Below the pieces are notes generated by a model. It saw nothing but the letters and a program-made list of their open reading frames with translations, searched no databases and had not been told where the DNA came from. Both the position numbers and the translations under genes were made by a program. Source: Chryseobacterium pennipullorum (GTDB taxonomy: Bacteria > Bacteroidota > Bacteroidia > Flavobacteriales > Weeksellaceae). Taken from it: a stretch of DNA of 64,000 nt. Position 1 is the first letter of the stretch. Every line of letters begins with the position of its first letter. Below, one piece after another: positions 44,401 through 54,259 of the stretch. Where the stretch lies: positions 62,001 to 126,000 of the forward strand of contig NZ_QNVV01000012.1 of assembly GCF_003384725.1 (NCBI RefSeq), in the 5' to 3' direction.

Positions 44401-47277
44401 GTAATCACCTGTATCATACAATCTGATATGGAGCTTAGGATGGATATAAAATGCTTTTTGGGTTAAGTCTTCACGGCCCCAATATTCCATTGCAAGACCT
44501 TTTCCGGCGATATGCAATTTTCCTTTGACAAATGCCGGACACGGACGTCCTGATTCATCCAGTACATAAAATTGCTGGTTGGATAGGGGATACCCATAAG
44601 GAATGGAAGTCCATTTTTCTTCGAGTGCTTTCACTTCATAATAATTTGACCAGATGGATGCTTCTGTAGCGCCCCCCATACTCACCAGACTGACGTCAGG
44701 TATTAGCTTTTTCATCCTGTCAAAAGTGGAAAGCGGAATCCAGTCCCCTGATAAAAAGACTTTTTCTAAAGACAGATTGTTCTGCTCCTGAGTAGCATCA
44801 AGCAAAATGTTGAATAAGGCAGGAACAGAATTCCACAAGGTAATCTGATGTTGGGTAATCAGGGATTTCCATGCTATCGGATCAATACGTTCTTCTTCTG
44901 TAGGAACAACAAGCTTTCCGCCTGCTCCCAGCACTCCGAAGATATCATATACCGATAGATCAAAGCTATAGGCTGATACTCCAAATACAGCGTCATTTTC
45001 GGTTACGTCAAAGCGTCTGTTAACGTCTAAAATAGTATTCACAGCAGCTTCATGAGTAATCACAACTCCTTTAGGCTTTCCGGTAGATCCGGATGTGAAG
45101 ATGATATAAGCAATGTCCTGAGGGAGAATGACCGTTTTTTCAAAATCAATTTTTTCCCAGGTGATATCAGACTGTTGTAAGTGCAGGAAATTTTCAGTTT
45201 GTATTTCGTTTAAATCAAATTCCTGATCGGTAATAAAACCCTGTGCTTCCGCTTGCTGAATGATCTCAACGGTTCTGGCTTCAGGATTGTTGTGAGACAT
45301 CGGAATATAAGATCCCCCATATTGAACAATACCAAGAATAACGGCGATGGATTCAAATGATTTTTGCATCTGAACCACAATTCTGGCTCCTTTTTTAATC
45401 TGATTACGTTGCAATAATGCCGAAATATGATTGGCTTTTTCAGTTAATTCTTTGTAAGAGTACGTTTGTTCTTTAAAAACAATGGCTTCTCTGTTGGGAT
45501 CTTTTTGGGCGTATTCCAGAATTTGCTCATGCAGCAGAAGTTCGGGATAATTGTATTGAGTCTGATTGACAATCTTTTGGATTTCACGCTGATTATTAGG
45601 TCTCAAATCATCCAATGTTGACTCCCAGAATGAAATTTCCTCGACTGCATTTTCAATTAATCGTGTATAGGTTTCAAACATGGAAGCAATCAATCCGTCG
45701 GGGAATATGGTATTTAAAGCATCCCACGCCACTACCATATCTTCGTTTTTAATCATTACCTGTGAGTCTAACCAAACCTGTGGTGTCTGAGAAGAAGAAT
45801 AGCCTACTTCGCCAAACACGGAAGGATCACCCAGGTCATTTCCATCTTTGCTTAAACCTAATGCGCTGGTAAATACGACAGGGTAGAACAGATCCGCTGA
45901 AGGATTGATACGGTTGAGCTCTCTTACCACCTCAACGGCAGAATACGTTTTGTGCTCCAGGTCTTCCTGCATCTGCCATTGCAGTGCCAAAGCATTTTCT
46001 TCTACGCTGCGGTTGAGACAGTTGACGCTTAAAAGGGACAGATGGGTGAAATCCCCAATGACTTTATCAATGTCAGGATGAACAGGATCTCTTTCAAAAA
46101 CGGTTAGCATCAACCCAAACTGTGGTCCGGAACCCCAGGCAGAGAGTACTTCTGAAAAAAGGCTCATCAAAGCTGCTGTAGGAGTCAGTTTTTTCTGTGC
46201 GGCATGTTGACAGAATTTTTCCCATTGTTCTTTGGTAAAGGTGTGTTCAAAATGAGTAAATTCTTTGGCGGTATGACCAAAGGCACTGATCTGTTTTTTT
46301 AATGGCAGTTGGGGCGGCGGAGATAAGCTGTCCATCCTGTTCAGCCAATACGCTTTATCATCTTCATACCGGTCAGATTTTTTTCTTAATTCAATGTACT
46401 GAAGATAATCACGGAAAGAAGCTTTGATTTCCGGAAGAGCGTTTTGAGAATAAGCGTTTTTCAATCGCTGCGAATATAAGATTGAAAGGTCTCTCCAGAA
46501 CAGACGCAGACTTAATGCATCGCTGGCGATAAAGTCCATTCCGAAATGAATGCGCCATGTGCCTGATTCCATTTCACTGACCCTGAGATCAAATAAAGGT
46601 TTGCTGAGTGGGATGATCTGGTTTTCCATCTCTCCACGGATCTCTGCAAGATGTTTCTGTAAATCTTTACCTTCATTGATGCTGTGCAGAGGAATGATGT
46701 AATTCATTTCCGGAAGGATTTTCTGGAAACCGTTTTCATCCACTCTCACGCGAAGCATTTCGTGTCTTTTGATCAGATCATTGATGGCAAGCTGTAAAGC
46801 GTGTATGTCCAGATCTCTGGTGTTCATTTCAAAATATCCGTAACAGCTGATGCCGCCCCAGGGCAATTCTGCATTTCTGCCTACCACGTAAGCATTTTGG
46901 ATGTCTCCGAGTCTGAAGCTTTCATATCTGGAGTCTTCATCATTTTTGTATAAACTCAAGGTTGTATTTTCAGAAGAAGTAAGCTGTTGTTCATTGACCT
47001 GCTCAAAGATGAATTCTGCCCAGCTTTGTAAGGTAGGTTCTCTTAAAAAGTCTGTACTTCTTACTTCTATACCCAATTCTTTTTTCCAGCGGCCTGTAAG
47101 GTCAGCCATGGCAATAGAGTCTAATCCTATGGTAAACAGATTTTCATCATTTTCAAGTTCTTCCAGCTCATCTTCATCGAGCTTTAATTCTTCCATCAGA
47201 TTTTTTTGAAGGTATTCAAAAGCTTCTGACACACTGTTAAGTGTTACCTGTGGAGATTCTTGTTCTATAGTTATCAC
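41482..47277 (-). CDS. NRPS: ACP-Cy-A-PCP-thiazoline oxidase-dock-Cy
   Basis: 1931 residues. Order: an N-terminal carrier (FTIGLDSIAM, Ser54) that can take the last polyketide unit; Cy1 (about 118-555) with D248-D253-S256; A (about 575-1065) with residues D773 L774 Y777 N816 F841 S843 M867 I875 W876 K1063, two changes from the cysteine code; PCP (SELGVSSMDI, Ser1127, Asp replaced by Ser1126); an FMN-oxidase domain (about 1165-1425) with NYASSGGIYPVQIYV and IGACQLGGYD, like BlmIII/EpoB/SagB oxidases that turn thiazoline into thiazole; a TubC-like dock (about 1444-1494); and Cy2 (about 1505-1931) with D1629-D1634-S1637. The final Cy2 lacks its own A/PCP and should serve the next NRPS. Confidence 0.93.
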   Translation of the reverse strand: MITIEQESPQVTLNSVSEAFEYLQKNLMEELKLDEDELEELENDENLFTIGLDSIAMADLTGRWKKELGIEVRSTDFLREPTLQSWAEFIFEQVNEQQLTSSENTTLSLYKNDEDSRYESFRLGDIQNAYVVGRNAELPWGGISCYGYFEMNTRDLDIHALQLAINDLIKRHEMLRVRVDENGFQKILPEMNYIIPLHSINEGKDLQKHLAEIRGEMENQIIPLSKPLFDLRVSEMESGTWRIHFGMDFIASDALSLRLFWRDLSILYSQRLKNAYSQNALPEIKASFRDYLQYIELRKKSDRYEDDKAYWLNRMDSLSPPPQLPLKKQISAFGHTAKEFTHFEHTFTKEQWEKFCQHAAQKKLTPTAALMSLFSEVLSAWGSGPQFGLMLTVFERDPVHPDIDKVIGDFTHLSLLSVNCLNRSVEENALALQWQMQEDLEHKTYSAVEVVRELNRINPSADLFYPVVFTSALGLSKDGNDLGDPSVFGEVGYSSSQTPQVWLDSQVMIKNEDMVVAWDALNTIFPDGLIASMFETYTRLIENAVEEISFWESTLDDLRPNNQREIQKIVNQTQYNYPELLLHEQILEYAQKDPNREAIVFKEQTYSYKELTEKANHISALLQRNQIKKGARIVVQMQKSFESIAVILGIVQYGGSYIPMSHNNPEARTVEIIQQAEAQGFITDQEFDLNEIQTENFLHLQQSDITWEKIDFEKTVILPQDIAYIIFTSGSTGKPKGVVITHEAAVNTILDVNRRFDVTENDAVFGVSAYSFDLSVYDIFGVLGAGGKLVVPTEEERIDPIAWKSLITQHQITLWNSVPALFNILLDATQEQNNLSLEKVFLSGDWIPLSTFDRMKKLIPDVSLVSMGGATEASIWSNYYEVKALEEKWTSIPYGYPLSNQQFYVLDESGRPCPAFVKGKLHIAGKGLAMEYWGREDLTQKAFYIHPKLHIRLYDTGDYGQYIENGMIEFLGRKDDQLKINGYRIEIAEIQMAFQQCNPALDPVILPIGEKAAHKKLVAYVKSNADAFSESDFKKQLTKYLPPYFIPDSIIPLKNYPVTANGKIDRNALIRQAAEQTSSRSEKPDTGKETTHSKNGSIHPVLKVVREVFDLPELNEQDQFSELGVSSMDIIRLANQLETHFLDRPTVGDMVRLISVAELIEYYQAKNIRFEEFEETGNHSVPPQFLLYTAEQMKYLSGLPFIDQLEPRQSYKKSRIAQRTDLSSDNRISLADSPTPDVYSAWRKSYRTFIDRPVSFEEFKGYLNLCSAQSMDQNVRFNYASSGGIYPVQIYVTVFRDKVEHVKEGYYYFDPYNQELTLISHENVISATQLNFNHNWLDQGAFAVHMIADMEAIYPIYNKESLRFSMLEAGFISQLLEAEGVHYNIGACQLGGYDFEQIRANLNLSVQHFYLHTLIAGAIDFQSEKAAMQTELESLEWQKHTDTLQSLVNACEQKEVQLWVEEDKLKFKAPEGALSPELLEQLKASKTFLIAYLQSETFKKHQKQYERFPLTPIQAAFLMGRDNTFELGNVGSHYYSELKWPNLDVEKLEKVVNHVIGLHDALRTVIYEDGTQAVLPQQPYYQITISNETPEAIRTERSHHKYPLGKWPMFHFEVSSAHSADTILHLSVDLLLLDAWSADLLMREIIKAYQGQEVKKPGYTVKQYIADEKKWHLEHQQFLQKAENYWESKLKDIPSGPELPFIKPLSEIEHPKFRRYTFAVSDKAIEALTQKAGQYNLSATAVLATIFSKLLSHWSGGKALTLNMTLFNRLGLHPDVNEVMGDFTNVALISYFPENQATFLYEATAIQEQIWQAVEHRAKNGLEVLRALNKNNPGKAVMPVVYTSLLSSESADMENNFFPEGVKEVYAVSQTPQVVIDHQIYRRGDEYLINWDVVEEAFDLQQLEKIVTLYEAWVHQIVEAENWDIQLSADS

Positions 47278-47325
47278 AAAATAGTTTTAAATGTTATTGT
47301 TTTATCTGAATAATGCTGCTCAGCA

Positions 47326-49215
47326 TCAGGTGGTTTTCAACCCGAATACTTTTTCCTGGAACTGATAATTCGGGACATTCACTTTTCGTAGTCTGCATCC
47401 TTTGTAATAGGACTTCCAGTCAATTTTTTTACCTTTTATCCAGTCTGAAAAGACATGCTGTTCCAGATCCGGATGGTTCTGAGTATCTAAAAAGGACATT
47501 CCTTCAAAATCCTGATCCTTTATTTCAGAAATATCAGAGCTGTTTCTCCAAAGACCTTTAATAGAAATACTATCCGATTCATCGGCAAGAACAGTTTCTA
47601 AAATCCTGAGGGCTTCGTTTTGATCGGCTGCCCAGATTACCTGTTTTTCTTTGAAGTCAGCTCTGGATACATTCTGGCTGTAGGATAATTCATCCATACT
47701 CAGATTTTCGTTTTCCTTTAAGAAAGAAGCAAAAGCGGCCCATTGATCTCTGATACAGGACAGGTTTCTGGCACTGAAACGAAGCGGCCACTTCCGGGAG
47801 GTTTCATTTGGTTTTTCCTGCCGATAGGGAGCAGGATTTTGATATTCTTCCAATACGATATGAGCATTGGTTCCGCTTAATCCGAAAGAACTGATCGCTG
47901 CTGTTCTTGGCTTTTGTGAAGCGTTCCATTCTATTGTTTTTGTTGGAATTTCAATGCATGAGTCAGCCCAGTTGATATGAGAAGAGGGGGTGTTGAAATG
48001 CAGATTTCCGGGAACTTTTTTATGTTCTAAGGCTAATACGGTTTTAATAAATCCTGCAACGCCCGCTGCGGCTTCCAGGTGGCCAAGGTTCGATTTTACA
48101 GTACCCACATACACCGGAGATTGTCTTTCTTTAGGAAGTAAATGGATAATGGAGTTCATTTCAATAGGGTCGCCTATTTCAGTTCCTGTTCCGTGGGCTT
48201 CGATATAATCAGGGCCATTTTCGCTGATCCCAGCTTTCTTCCAGACCTCTTTCAGTAACATTTCCTGTGAAGGGCCGTGAGGTACGGTAGGACCGGAAGA
48301 TAATCCGCCCTGATTAATTCCGGATGCTTTAATAACTGCATGAATGTGATCGCCAGCCTTCACGGCATCCGCCAGCTTTTTAAGCACCACAATACCGCAT
48401 CCTTCTCCACGAACAGTTCCATTGGCTTCCGCATCGAATGATTTACTGCGGCATTCCGGGGAAAGGATATTCAGGGAAGAAAATAATGCTGTGGATTCCT
48501 GGAAAAGCAACAGATTGACTCCACCCGCAAGTGCCATGTCACAATCGCCCATCCATAAGCCCTTACAAGCCTGGTCAATACTCACCAATGATGAGGAACA
48601 GGCAGTATCAGTCGTAATTCCCGGTCCCTGGAATCCAAAGAAATAGCTGGCTCTTCCGGACATAAATGAAAATCCGTTACCTGATACATCATAAGGTTCA
48701 AACTGGGCAGTCAGTTTTCTTTCACTGGCGAGCTGCTGCATATATTCCATCAGCATAACACCTGCATACACTCCTGTTTTACTTCCACGCAATGAATCCG
48801 GGGCATATCCTGCATTTTCCAGGGCTTCCCAGCAGACTTTCAGAAATAATCTTTGCTGGGGATCGGTACGTTCTGCCTCTCTTGGGGAAAAACGGAATAA
48901 GCGGTGGTCGAACGCTTCGATATCTTCTTCAAGATACCCGGCTTCTTTTAAAAAGGGACTCCCTTCCCATGCTCCGCTTAACGTATTTTCTGTTCTCTTT
49001 TCCGGAATAGGACCAATGAGGTCTTGCTGCGATTGTAAGGCTTGCCAGAATTTTTCCGGACTGCTGGCTCCTTTGGGAAACCTGCAGGCCATTCCTACAA
49101 TAGCAATAGGTTCAAAAAGAGAATCCTGGTTGTGTTCTAATTGTTTTTTCAATCTTCGGATTTCCTCAAGAGCTTTTCTGAGGATATCCGAACGATCTGT
49201 AGTATTGTTTTCCAT
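47326..49215 (-). CDS. Polyketide synthase: ketosynthase only
   Basis: 629 residues. A coiled-coil docking helix at the N-terminus (ILRKALEEIRRLKKQLEHNQ) precedes a complete ketosynthase with DTACSSSLVS (Cys206), EAHGTGTEIGDP (His341) and VKSNLGHLEAAAG (His379). The ~175 residues after the KS form a linker ending VPNYQFQEKVFGL, without AT, KR, DH or ACP. The next gene begins with a carrier domain, which supplies the ACP in trans. It should add one malonyl unit, left as beta-keto unless modified by other enzymes, with the acyl unit loaded by an acyltransferase that is not in this window. Confidence 0.92.
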   Translation of the reverse strand: MENNTTDRSDILRKALEEIRRLKKQLEHNQDSLFEPIAIVGMACRFPKGASSPEKFWQALQSQQDLIGPIPEKRTENTLSGAWEGSPFLKEAGYLEEDIEAFDHRLFRFSPREAERTDPQQRLFLKVCWEALENAGYAPDSLRGSKTGVYAGVMLMEYMQQLASERKLTAQFEPYDVSGNGFSFMSGRASYFFGFQGPGITTDTACSSSLVSIDQACKGLWMGDCDMALAGGVNLLLFQESTALFSSLNILSPECRSKSFDAEANGTVRGEGCGIVVLKKLADAVKAGDHIHAVIKASGINQGGLSSGPTVPHGPSQEMLLKEVWKKAGISENGPDYIEAHGTGTEIGDPIEMNSIIHLLPKERQSPVYVGTVKSNLGHLEAAAGVAGFIKTVLALEHKKVPGNLHFNTPSSHINWADSCIEIPTKTIEWNASQKPRTAAISSFGLSGTNAHIVLEEYQNPAPYRQEKPNETSRKWPLRFSARNLSCIRDQWAAFASFLKENENLSMDELSYSQNVSRADFKEKQVIWAADQNEALRILETVLADESDSISIKGLWRNSSDISEIKDQDFEGMSFLDTQNHPDLEQHVFSDWIKGKKIDWKSYYKGCRLRKVNVPNYQFQEKVFGLKTT

Positions 49216-49233
49216 TGAATTTTGTTTTGGTAT

Positions 49234-52200
49234 TTACTGCAATTCCTGCATTAAAAGCTGTAAAAGATCCTCTTCACTTTCTTCTTTTTTATCGTCGACA
49301 GAGGAATCCGGAACTTTTTGCGTTAATTCTTCAAGGTGCTGGCTTAAAAGATCCACTGTGTTAAAGTCATAAATAAGACTTACGGATAATTTGATATCAA
49401 GCAGTTCTTCGAGGTCAGTTCGTATACCTAATGAGTGAATAGAATCCAATCCCAGTTCAAAAAGAGGAATTGAAGGATCTACCTCATCGATATCAATTTC
49501 AAGTTCCTCTGCCACCATTTGCCGGATGATTTCCCGTAAAGGTTTATCCTGAATTTTAGGAGTGTTTTGTTCTTTTTTATTCCCTGAAGTAGTTTCCTTG
49601 TGAGTAAGCAGTGACAACAGCTGATTATGATTAAGCAGCTGATACAGCGGAGTAAAACGTTTCCAGTCGATATTCATAATTCCGGGAGTCGTGAGAGCTG
49701 ATGTGGCAGCCAGTTCCAAAGCTTTGTCGATGGCAACACTCATAGGAATGGTCAAAATACCAGACGCTTCAAGTTCTTTTGCTTCCTCGTCTTTCATCAG
49801 TCCTTTTTCTGCAAACCTTCCGAAACGGACTGAAATGGTTCTTTTCCCTGAAAGATTTCTGTTAAAAGCAAGGCCATCCAGCAGTAAGTTGGCACTTGAA
49901 TATCCGGCTACTCCGTCTCCTGACCATAATGAAGCAATAGAGGAGGTGTACAGGGTAAATCCAACCTTGAAGTTTTCAAATTGCTGATCCAGCTGTAAAG
50001 CCCCTTCGTATTTCGCTTTCCATTCAGCTTCAAGCTCTTCGGTATTGGCTTCAGTGACTTTATTTCGGGTAATGGCTCCGGCAGCATGAATCAGATTGAT
50101 TTCTTCGATGCCTTGTTTTTTTAACGTGGAAGCAATGGCTTCCATATCTTCAGCAGAATCTACTTTTCCGGCAATTGCTGAAATCAAAATACCCTCTGAT
50201 CTGCATTGTTCCACATACTTGCGGAAATCCAGCTGTGGCGGGCTGAGTTTCATTTTCCTTGCCTGGCTTTCTTTTGCCTGTAACCATGATGGATTACGGG
50301 ACAGAAGATAGATTTTTTTGCACCCTGATTTGACCAACTGTTCGGTAAAGATCCGGCCCATTTGTCCTAATCCGCCTGTAATCAATACAGGGTTTTTCCA
50401 GTTGCCTTTTGGTTGTTTATTTTCAGAAAAAATGTCAATTTCTCTTGTAAGCACAGGAGTGTAAACCGTAGTTTCTCTTATGGCAAGCTGATCATCAGTG
50501 AAAAGATTTTTAACCTGAGAAAGGAAGGCGATTTCCTGAATAGATGCGAGATCAATGACCCCTTTCCATCTTTGTTTTGCTTCGATAGGCATGGTTCGGG
50601 CCAGTCCCCAAAGCGCTGTTTGAAAAGGATTGACTTCTTCTGTAGTATTGACTGCTGCTCCTTTAACTGTACATAATCTGAAACTAAGATTTTTAGTGAG
50701 ATTCAATAACAGATCTTTGCATACAGCAAACACTGAGGATAATCCTTTAATATCTTCAATAGGAGGGGTAAAGAGTATTAATTCTTTGTTATCCTCTGTC
50801 TGACTTTTAATTAGCTCTGAAATAGTACTGAATACAGATAGGTTTTGATGTACCTTTTTTTCAGATTCCTGTCCAACAAAAGCTATTTGAGGTAGATCTT
50901 CAGAATTCTTTTCAACCGCTGAAAATACCTGTTGAGCTTGTTGAATATTTAAGAAAACCCATAGATCCTGTTGAACGGACGGATTTGCTTTTTTCTCAGT
51001 GTCTTCAAAGTTGATGTCCAGCTTTTCCCATTGCTCTTCATATACGAACTCATTTTCTATTCCTGGTTTTAAAAATTCGGTCAAGATTTTTCGAATTTCC
51101 ATAGAGGTAATTTCCATCAAAGGATATCCTTCAGAATCACAAAAACTGAACTGAGCTTTCATTGCATCACTATCTGCTTTCAGCAATTCTCCTGACGCAT
51201 GAACAGGGCCGTGAAATGGTTGATAAAAGTTAATCTCATCATAACGAGAAGGCACAAATGGTTCGGAAAACTGTTCAAATATTTTGGCTGAAAATAAAGC
51301 ATGCATACAGGCATCCAGCAGTTCAGGAGAAGCCAATAAATCCTTTGCTTTTTCATTCTGCTTTACAACAGCTTTCATGCTTCGGTCATCGGATTTCACC
51401 TGATTCACCAAACGGAATTCTGTACCATATTCTATTCCCCATTGATCTAATTGATCATAAAATACCAAGGTGTCGACAGGGGTTAAAGAAGCATCATTAA
51501 CGATCACTAAGGGGTCAGGAACACTACTTTCAGAACGAAGTTTAAAATTACCTTTTATATGAAGCATCCAATCCTCCTGTTCTTTTCTGCTCCTGATTTC
51601 CCAGAAGCCATTTGCTGTAAATGGTTCTTCATGGTCATTATACATTAAATCCAGTTGTACCTCTCTTTTTTCCTGCAATGAATGGAAACTCATCGGCTGG
51701 AAAATCTGTACATTTTTTAAAGTAATCTTATGACTTTTCTGAAGATAAAATAATGCTTCAACAACCATGGAAAGATATCCTGCGCCTGGAAAAATATAAT
51801 TTCCGTTCACGATATGATCTTTAATGAAAACTTCCTTTTCAGGGCTGAATGATGAAGTAAAACTTTTTTGGTTATCCTGCTTCGTATCCAACTGATGATG
51901 AAGAATAGAAGCAATAATATTCCCTTTTTCAGGTTGTTGAATATTTCCGGAAGCTGCCGGATCTTTTCTGCTATTGATTCTATAAGATTCCGAGATATAA
52001 GTTCCCATAGCCAGTGGAGCAGGAGGGAGTGGTACTTTTCTTATAGGTTGATTTCCTAAAAGAGAGGTCCATTCTATTTCAACTCCTTTTGCATAAGAAT
52101 ACAACAGGAAATCGGATAATTGATCTTTTGTGTCAGTTAATGAAACCGAAACTTTTGAAGCATCATTCAGAAGATTCACCGTAACTTCCTGTATTGAAGA

Positions 52201-54243
52201 ATCTCCTGTTTTGTCAAGCCAGAATTCTTTGTTAGCTGCTTTTTCAGCTTTTTCCCAATGATGATTTCCTGTACGGAAACTAATTCTGTCAAGAAGTTGT
52301 GCACGTTTTGATCCGTTTTCCAGGATAAACAGCAACAACGCTTCTTCAAGGTTCAATAATCCACTGAAAACAGCGCCCAGATAATCTCCATCACCGGATG
52401 TATTCAAGATGACATCGGCTTTTAACATAGAAATAATGGAGTCTGTCCATATCAATGCCTGAGCAAAACGGACCGCTTTCTGTTCCAATGTTGTAGCAGG
52501 ATTTAGTGAAAGATCGGAAAGAGATTTACCGAATAACTTCGTCAGAATATGATCAATTTTTGTGATGGACAGCCTGAACAATTCTTCTTTTCTCCAGCTT
52601 TGAAGAGATTCCGGATTAAAATCATTGAAATTTTGAATATGTACAACAAGCTGATTTCTTTTTCTCCTTCCTTTCAGTGAAACAGTATTGAAAATATTTT
52701 GCTGGTCATGTTGGAATTTTTCGAGTTCCGTTATCAATTCTTCTGTGTTATTCAGCCAGGCACAGAGGGATTCTTCAAATATTTCCCGTCCATTCATCAA
52801 TGTATTGGACAGGGCTGCAATAGAGGTATTCTTATCAATACTATGTAAAAGAGAAGAAACATATTGTTGTAAAGTGGTTTCATTTTGCGCAGAAATGAGA
52901 ATCGGCCATTTTTTACTTAATATATCCGAAGATTTATTTGTTTTCTGTTCAGGGGCTTTCCCCAGAATTGCATGAACATTTGCTCCGGTCATACTGAAGG
53001 CACTGATTCCAATATATTTTTCCTTGTTTTCCCAGTTTTGAGTTTCTTTGACCGGGACAATTGGTTTTTCATGCCACTTAAAGCCGGGATTCAGCTCTTC
53101 CAGATGCAGTCCGGGAGGGATCGCATTGTTTTTAAGGATCAACAGAGACTTAATTAAAGAAGCCACTCCTGCTGCGGGTTCAAGATGTCCTATATTGGAT
53201 TTCACAGACCCTACAAAAAGTGGTTCTGCTGCTGATTTTTCACTTCCGAATACCTGGTAAAGTGCTTCAAGCTCCACAGGGTCTCCAAGATAGGTGCCTG
53301 TTCCGTGAGCTTCTACATATCCAATATCTCCGGCGGAAAGCCCTGCTTTTTTCAGACATGAATCTATCAGTTTTACCTGGGCTTTTCCGTTGGGAGCTGT
53401 CAGTCCATTGCTTCTTCCGTCATGATTGGTGGCTGTACCTTCTACAGTCCCGTAAATATAATCGCCGTCTCTTTCTGCATCTTCCAGACGTTTCAGCAAT
53501 AAAACGCCCACACCTTCACCACGGATATAACCATCCGCATGCTTGGAGAAAGCCTGGCATTGTGCAGATTTTGACAAAGCACCCATTTGGGCCAATGCGA
53601 CTAATGCATGAGGTGACAGAATACAGTTTACTCCTCCGGAAAGGGCATAATCACATTCTTCATTCAATAAGCTCTGGCAGGCTAAATGCAGAGTCATCAG
53701 TGATGAAGAACAGATCGTATCCAGTTGAATAGCCGGTCCGTTTAATCCTAATAAATAAGCCACTCTTCCTGTAGCAATTGCATTACAGTTTCCCAATGGA
53801 TTAGAGGCCGTATAGCCATTCACTCCATCCGGAGCAATGTCGAAATCGTAGTAATCACGATAGCTCAGACCAAAGAATACGCCTGTTTTTTCTTTAATGG
53901 AATCAATTTTATACCCTGCATTCTGAATGCTGTTCCAGGAAGACTGGATGAGCAGACGTTGCTGTGGATCGATGTCAGCAGCCTCTTTTTCAGGAATCCC
54001 AAAGCTTGAAGGAGAGAAATCAAATACATCGGAAATAAATCCGGCACGGTTGACAAAGGTTTTTCCTTTACCACCTTCAATATCGTAATAAAAGGAATGA
54101 TCCCAACGGTCGGAAGGTATAGGGATGATTCCATCTTTTTGATGTAAAAGTGCTTCCCAAAACTGATCCGGACCATTGGACTGTCCCGGGAATTTGCAAT
54201 CCAAACCAATGACCGCTATCTTATTTTTTTTGATGGTGTTCAT
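49234..54243 (-). CDS. Polyketide synthase: KS-(dead AT)-DH-KR-ACP
   Basis: 1669 residues. KS (about 8-430): DTICSSSLMT (Cys178), EAHGTGTYLGDP (His313), SNIGHLEPAAG (His354). A region (about 520-700) still aligns to an acyltransferase (FAQALIWTD, LLNLEEALLLF), but the GHSxGE active site reads TSGDGD, so the nucleophile is lost. DH (about 785-1060): H810-IVNGNYIFPG and LLDACMH (Asp977). KR (about 1280-1500): ITGGLGQMG, YTSSIASLW, GYSSANLLLDG (Tyr1448). ACP: ELGLDSIHS (Ser1601). There is no ER. It should extend the fatty acyl starter by two carbons and leave an alkene. Confidence 0.93.
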   Translation of the reverse strand: MNTIKKNKIAVIGLDCKFPGQSNGPDQFWEALLHQKDGIIPIPSDRWDHSFYYDIEGGKGKTFVNRAGFISDVFDFSPSSFGIPEKEAADIDPQQRLLIQSSWNSIQNAGYKIDSIKEKTGVFFGLSYRDYYDFDIAPDGVNGYTASNPLGNCNAIATGRVAYLLGLNGPAIQLDTICSSSLMTLHLACQSLLNEECDYALSGGVNCILSPHALVALAQMGALSKSAQCQAFSKHADGYIRGEGVGVLLLKRLEDAERDGDYIYGTVEGTATNHDGRSNGLTAPNGKAQVKLIDSCLKKAGLSAGDIGYVEAHGTGTYLGDPVELEALYQVFGSEKSAAEPLFVGSVKSNIGHLEPAAGVASLIKSLLILKNNAIPPGLHLEELNPGFKWHEKPIVPVKETQNWENKEKYIGISAFSMTGANVHAILGKAPEQKTNKSSDILSKKWPILISAQNETTLQQYVSSLLHSIDKNTSIAALSNTLMNGREIFEESLCAWLNNTEELITELEKFQHDQQNIFNTVSLKGRRKRNQLVVHIQNFNDFNPESLQSWRKEELFRLSITKIDHILTKLFGKSLSDLSLNPATTLEQKAVRFAQALIWTDSIISMLKADVILNTSGDGDYLGAVFSGLLNLEEALLLFILENGSKRAQLLDRISFRTGNHHWEKAEKAANKEFWLDKTGDSSIQEVTVNLLNDASKVSVSLTDTKDQLSDFLLYSYAKGVEIEWTSLLGNQPIRKVPLPPAPLAMGTYISESYRINSRKDPAASGNIQQPEKGNIIASILHHQLDTKQDNQKSFTSSFSPEKEVFIKDHIVNGNYIFPGAGYLSMVVEALFYLQKSHKITLKNVQIFQPMSFHSLQEKREVQLDLMYNDHEEPFTANGFWEIRSRKEQEDWMLHIKGNFKLRSESSVPDPLVIVNDASLTPVDTLVFYDQLDQWGIEYGTEFRLVNQVKSDDRSMKAVVKQNEKAKDLLASPELLDACMHALFSAKIFEQFSEPFVPSRYDEINFYQPFHGPVHASGELLKADSDAMKAQFSFCDSEGYPLMEITSMEIRKILTEFLKPGIENEFVYEEQWEKLDINFEDTEKKANPSVQQDLWVFLNIQQAQQVFSAVEKNSEDLPQIAFVGQESEKKVHQNLSVFSTISELIKSQTEDNKELILFTPPIEDIKGLSSVFAVCKDLLLNLTKNLSFRLCTVKGAAVNTTEEVNPFQTALWGLARTMPIEAKQRWKGVIDLASIQEIAFLSQVKNLFTDDQLAIRETTVYTPVLTREIDIFSENKQPKGNWKNPVLITGGLGQMGRIFTEQLVKSGCKKIYLLSRNPSWLQAKESQARKMKLSPPQLDFRKYVEQCRSEGILISAIAGKVDSAEDMEAIASTLKKQGIEEINLIHAAGAITRNKVTEANTEELEAEWKAKYEGALQLDQQFENFKVGFTLYTSSIASLWSGDGVAGYSSANLLLDGLAFNRNLSGKRTISVRFGRFAEKGLMKDEEAKELEASGILTIPMSVAIDKALELAATSALTTPGIMNIDWKRFTPLYQLLNHNQLLSLLTHKETTSGNKKEQNTPKIQDKPLREIIRQMVAEELEIDIDEVDPSIPLFELGLDSIHSLGIRTDLEELLDIKLSVSLIYDFNTVDLLSQHLEELTQKVPDSSVDDKKEESEEDLLQLLMQELQ

Positions 54244-54259
54244 ATTGTATTGTTTGAGA

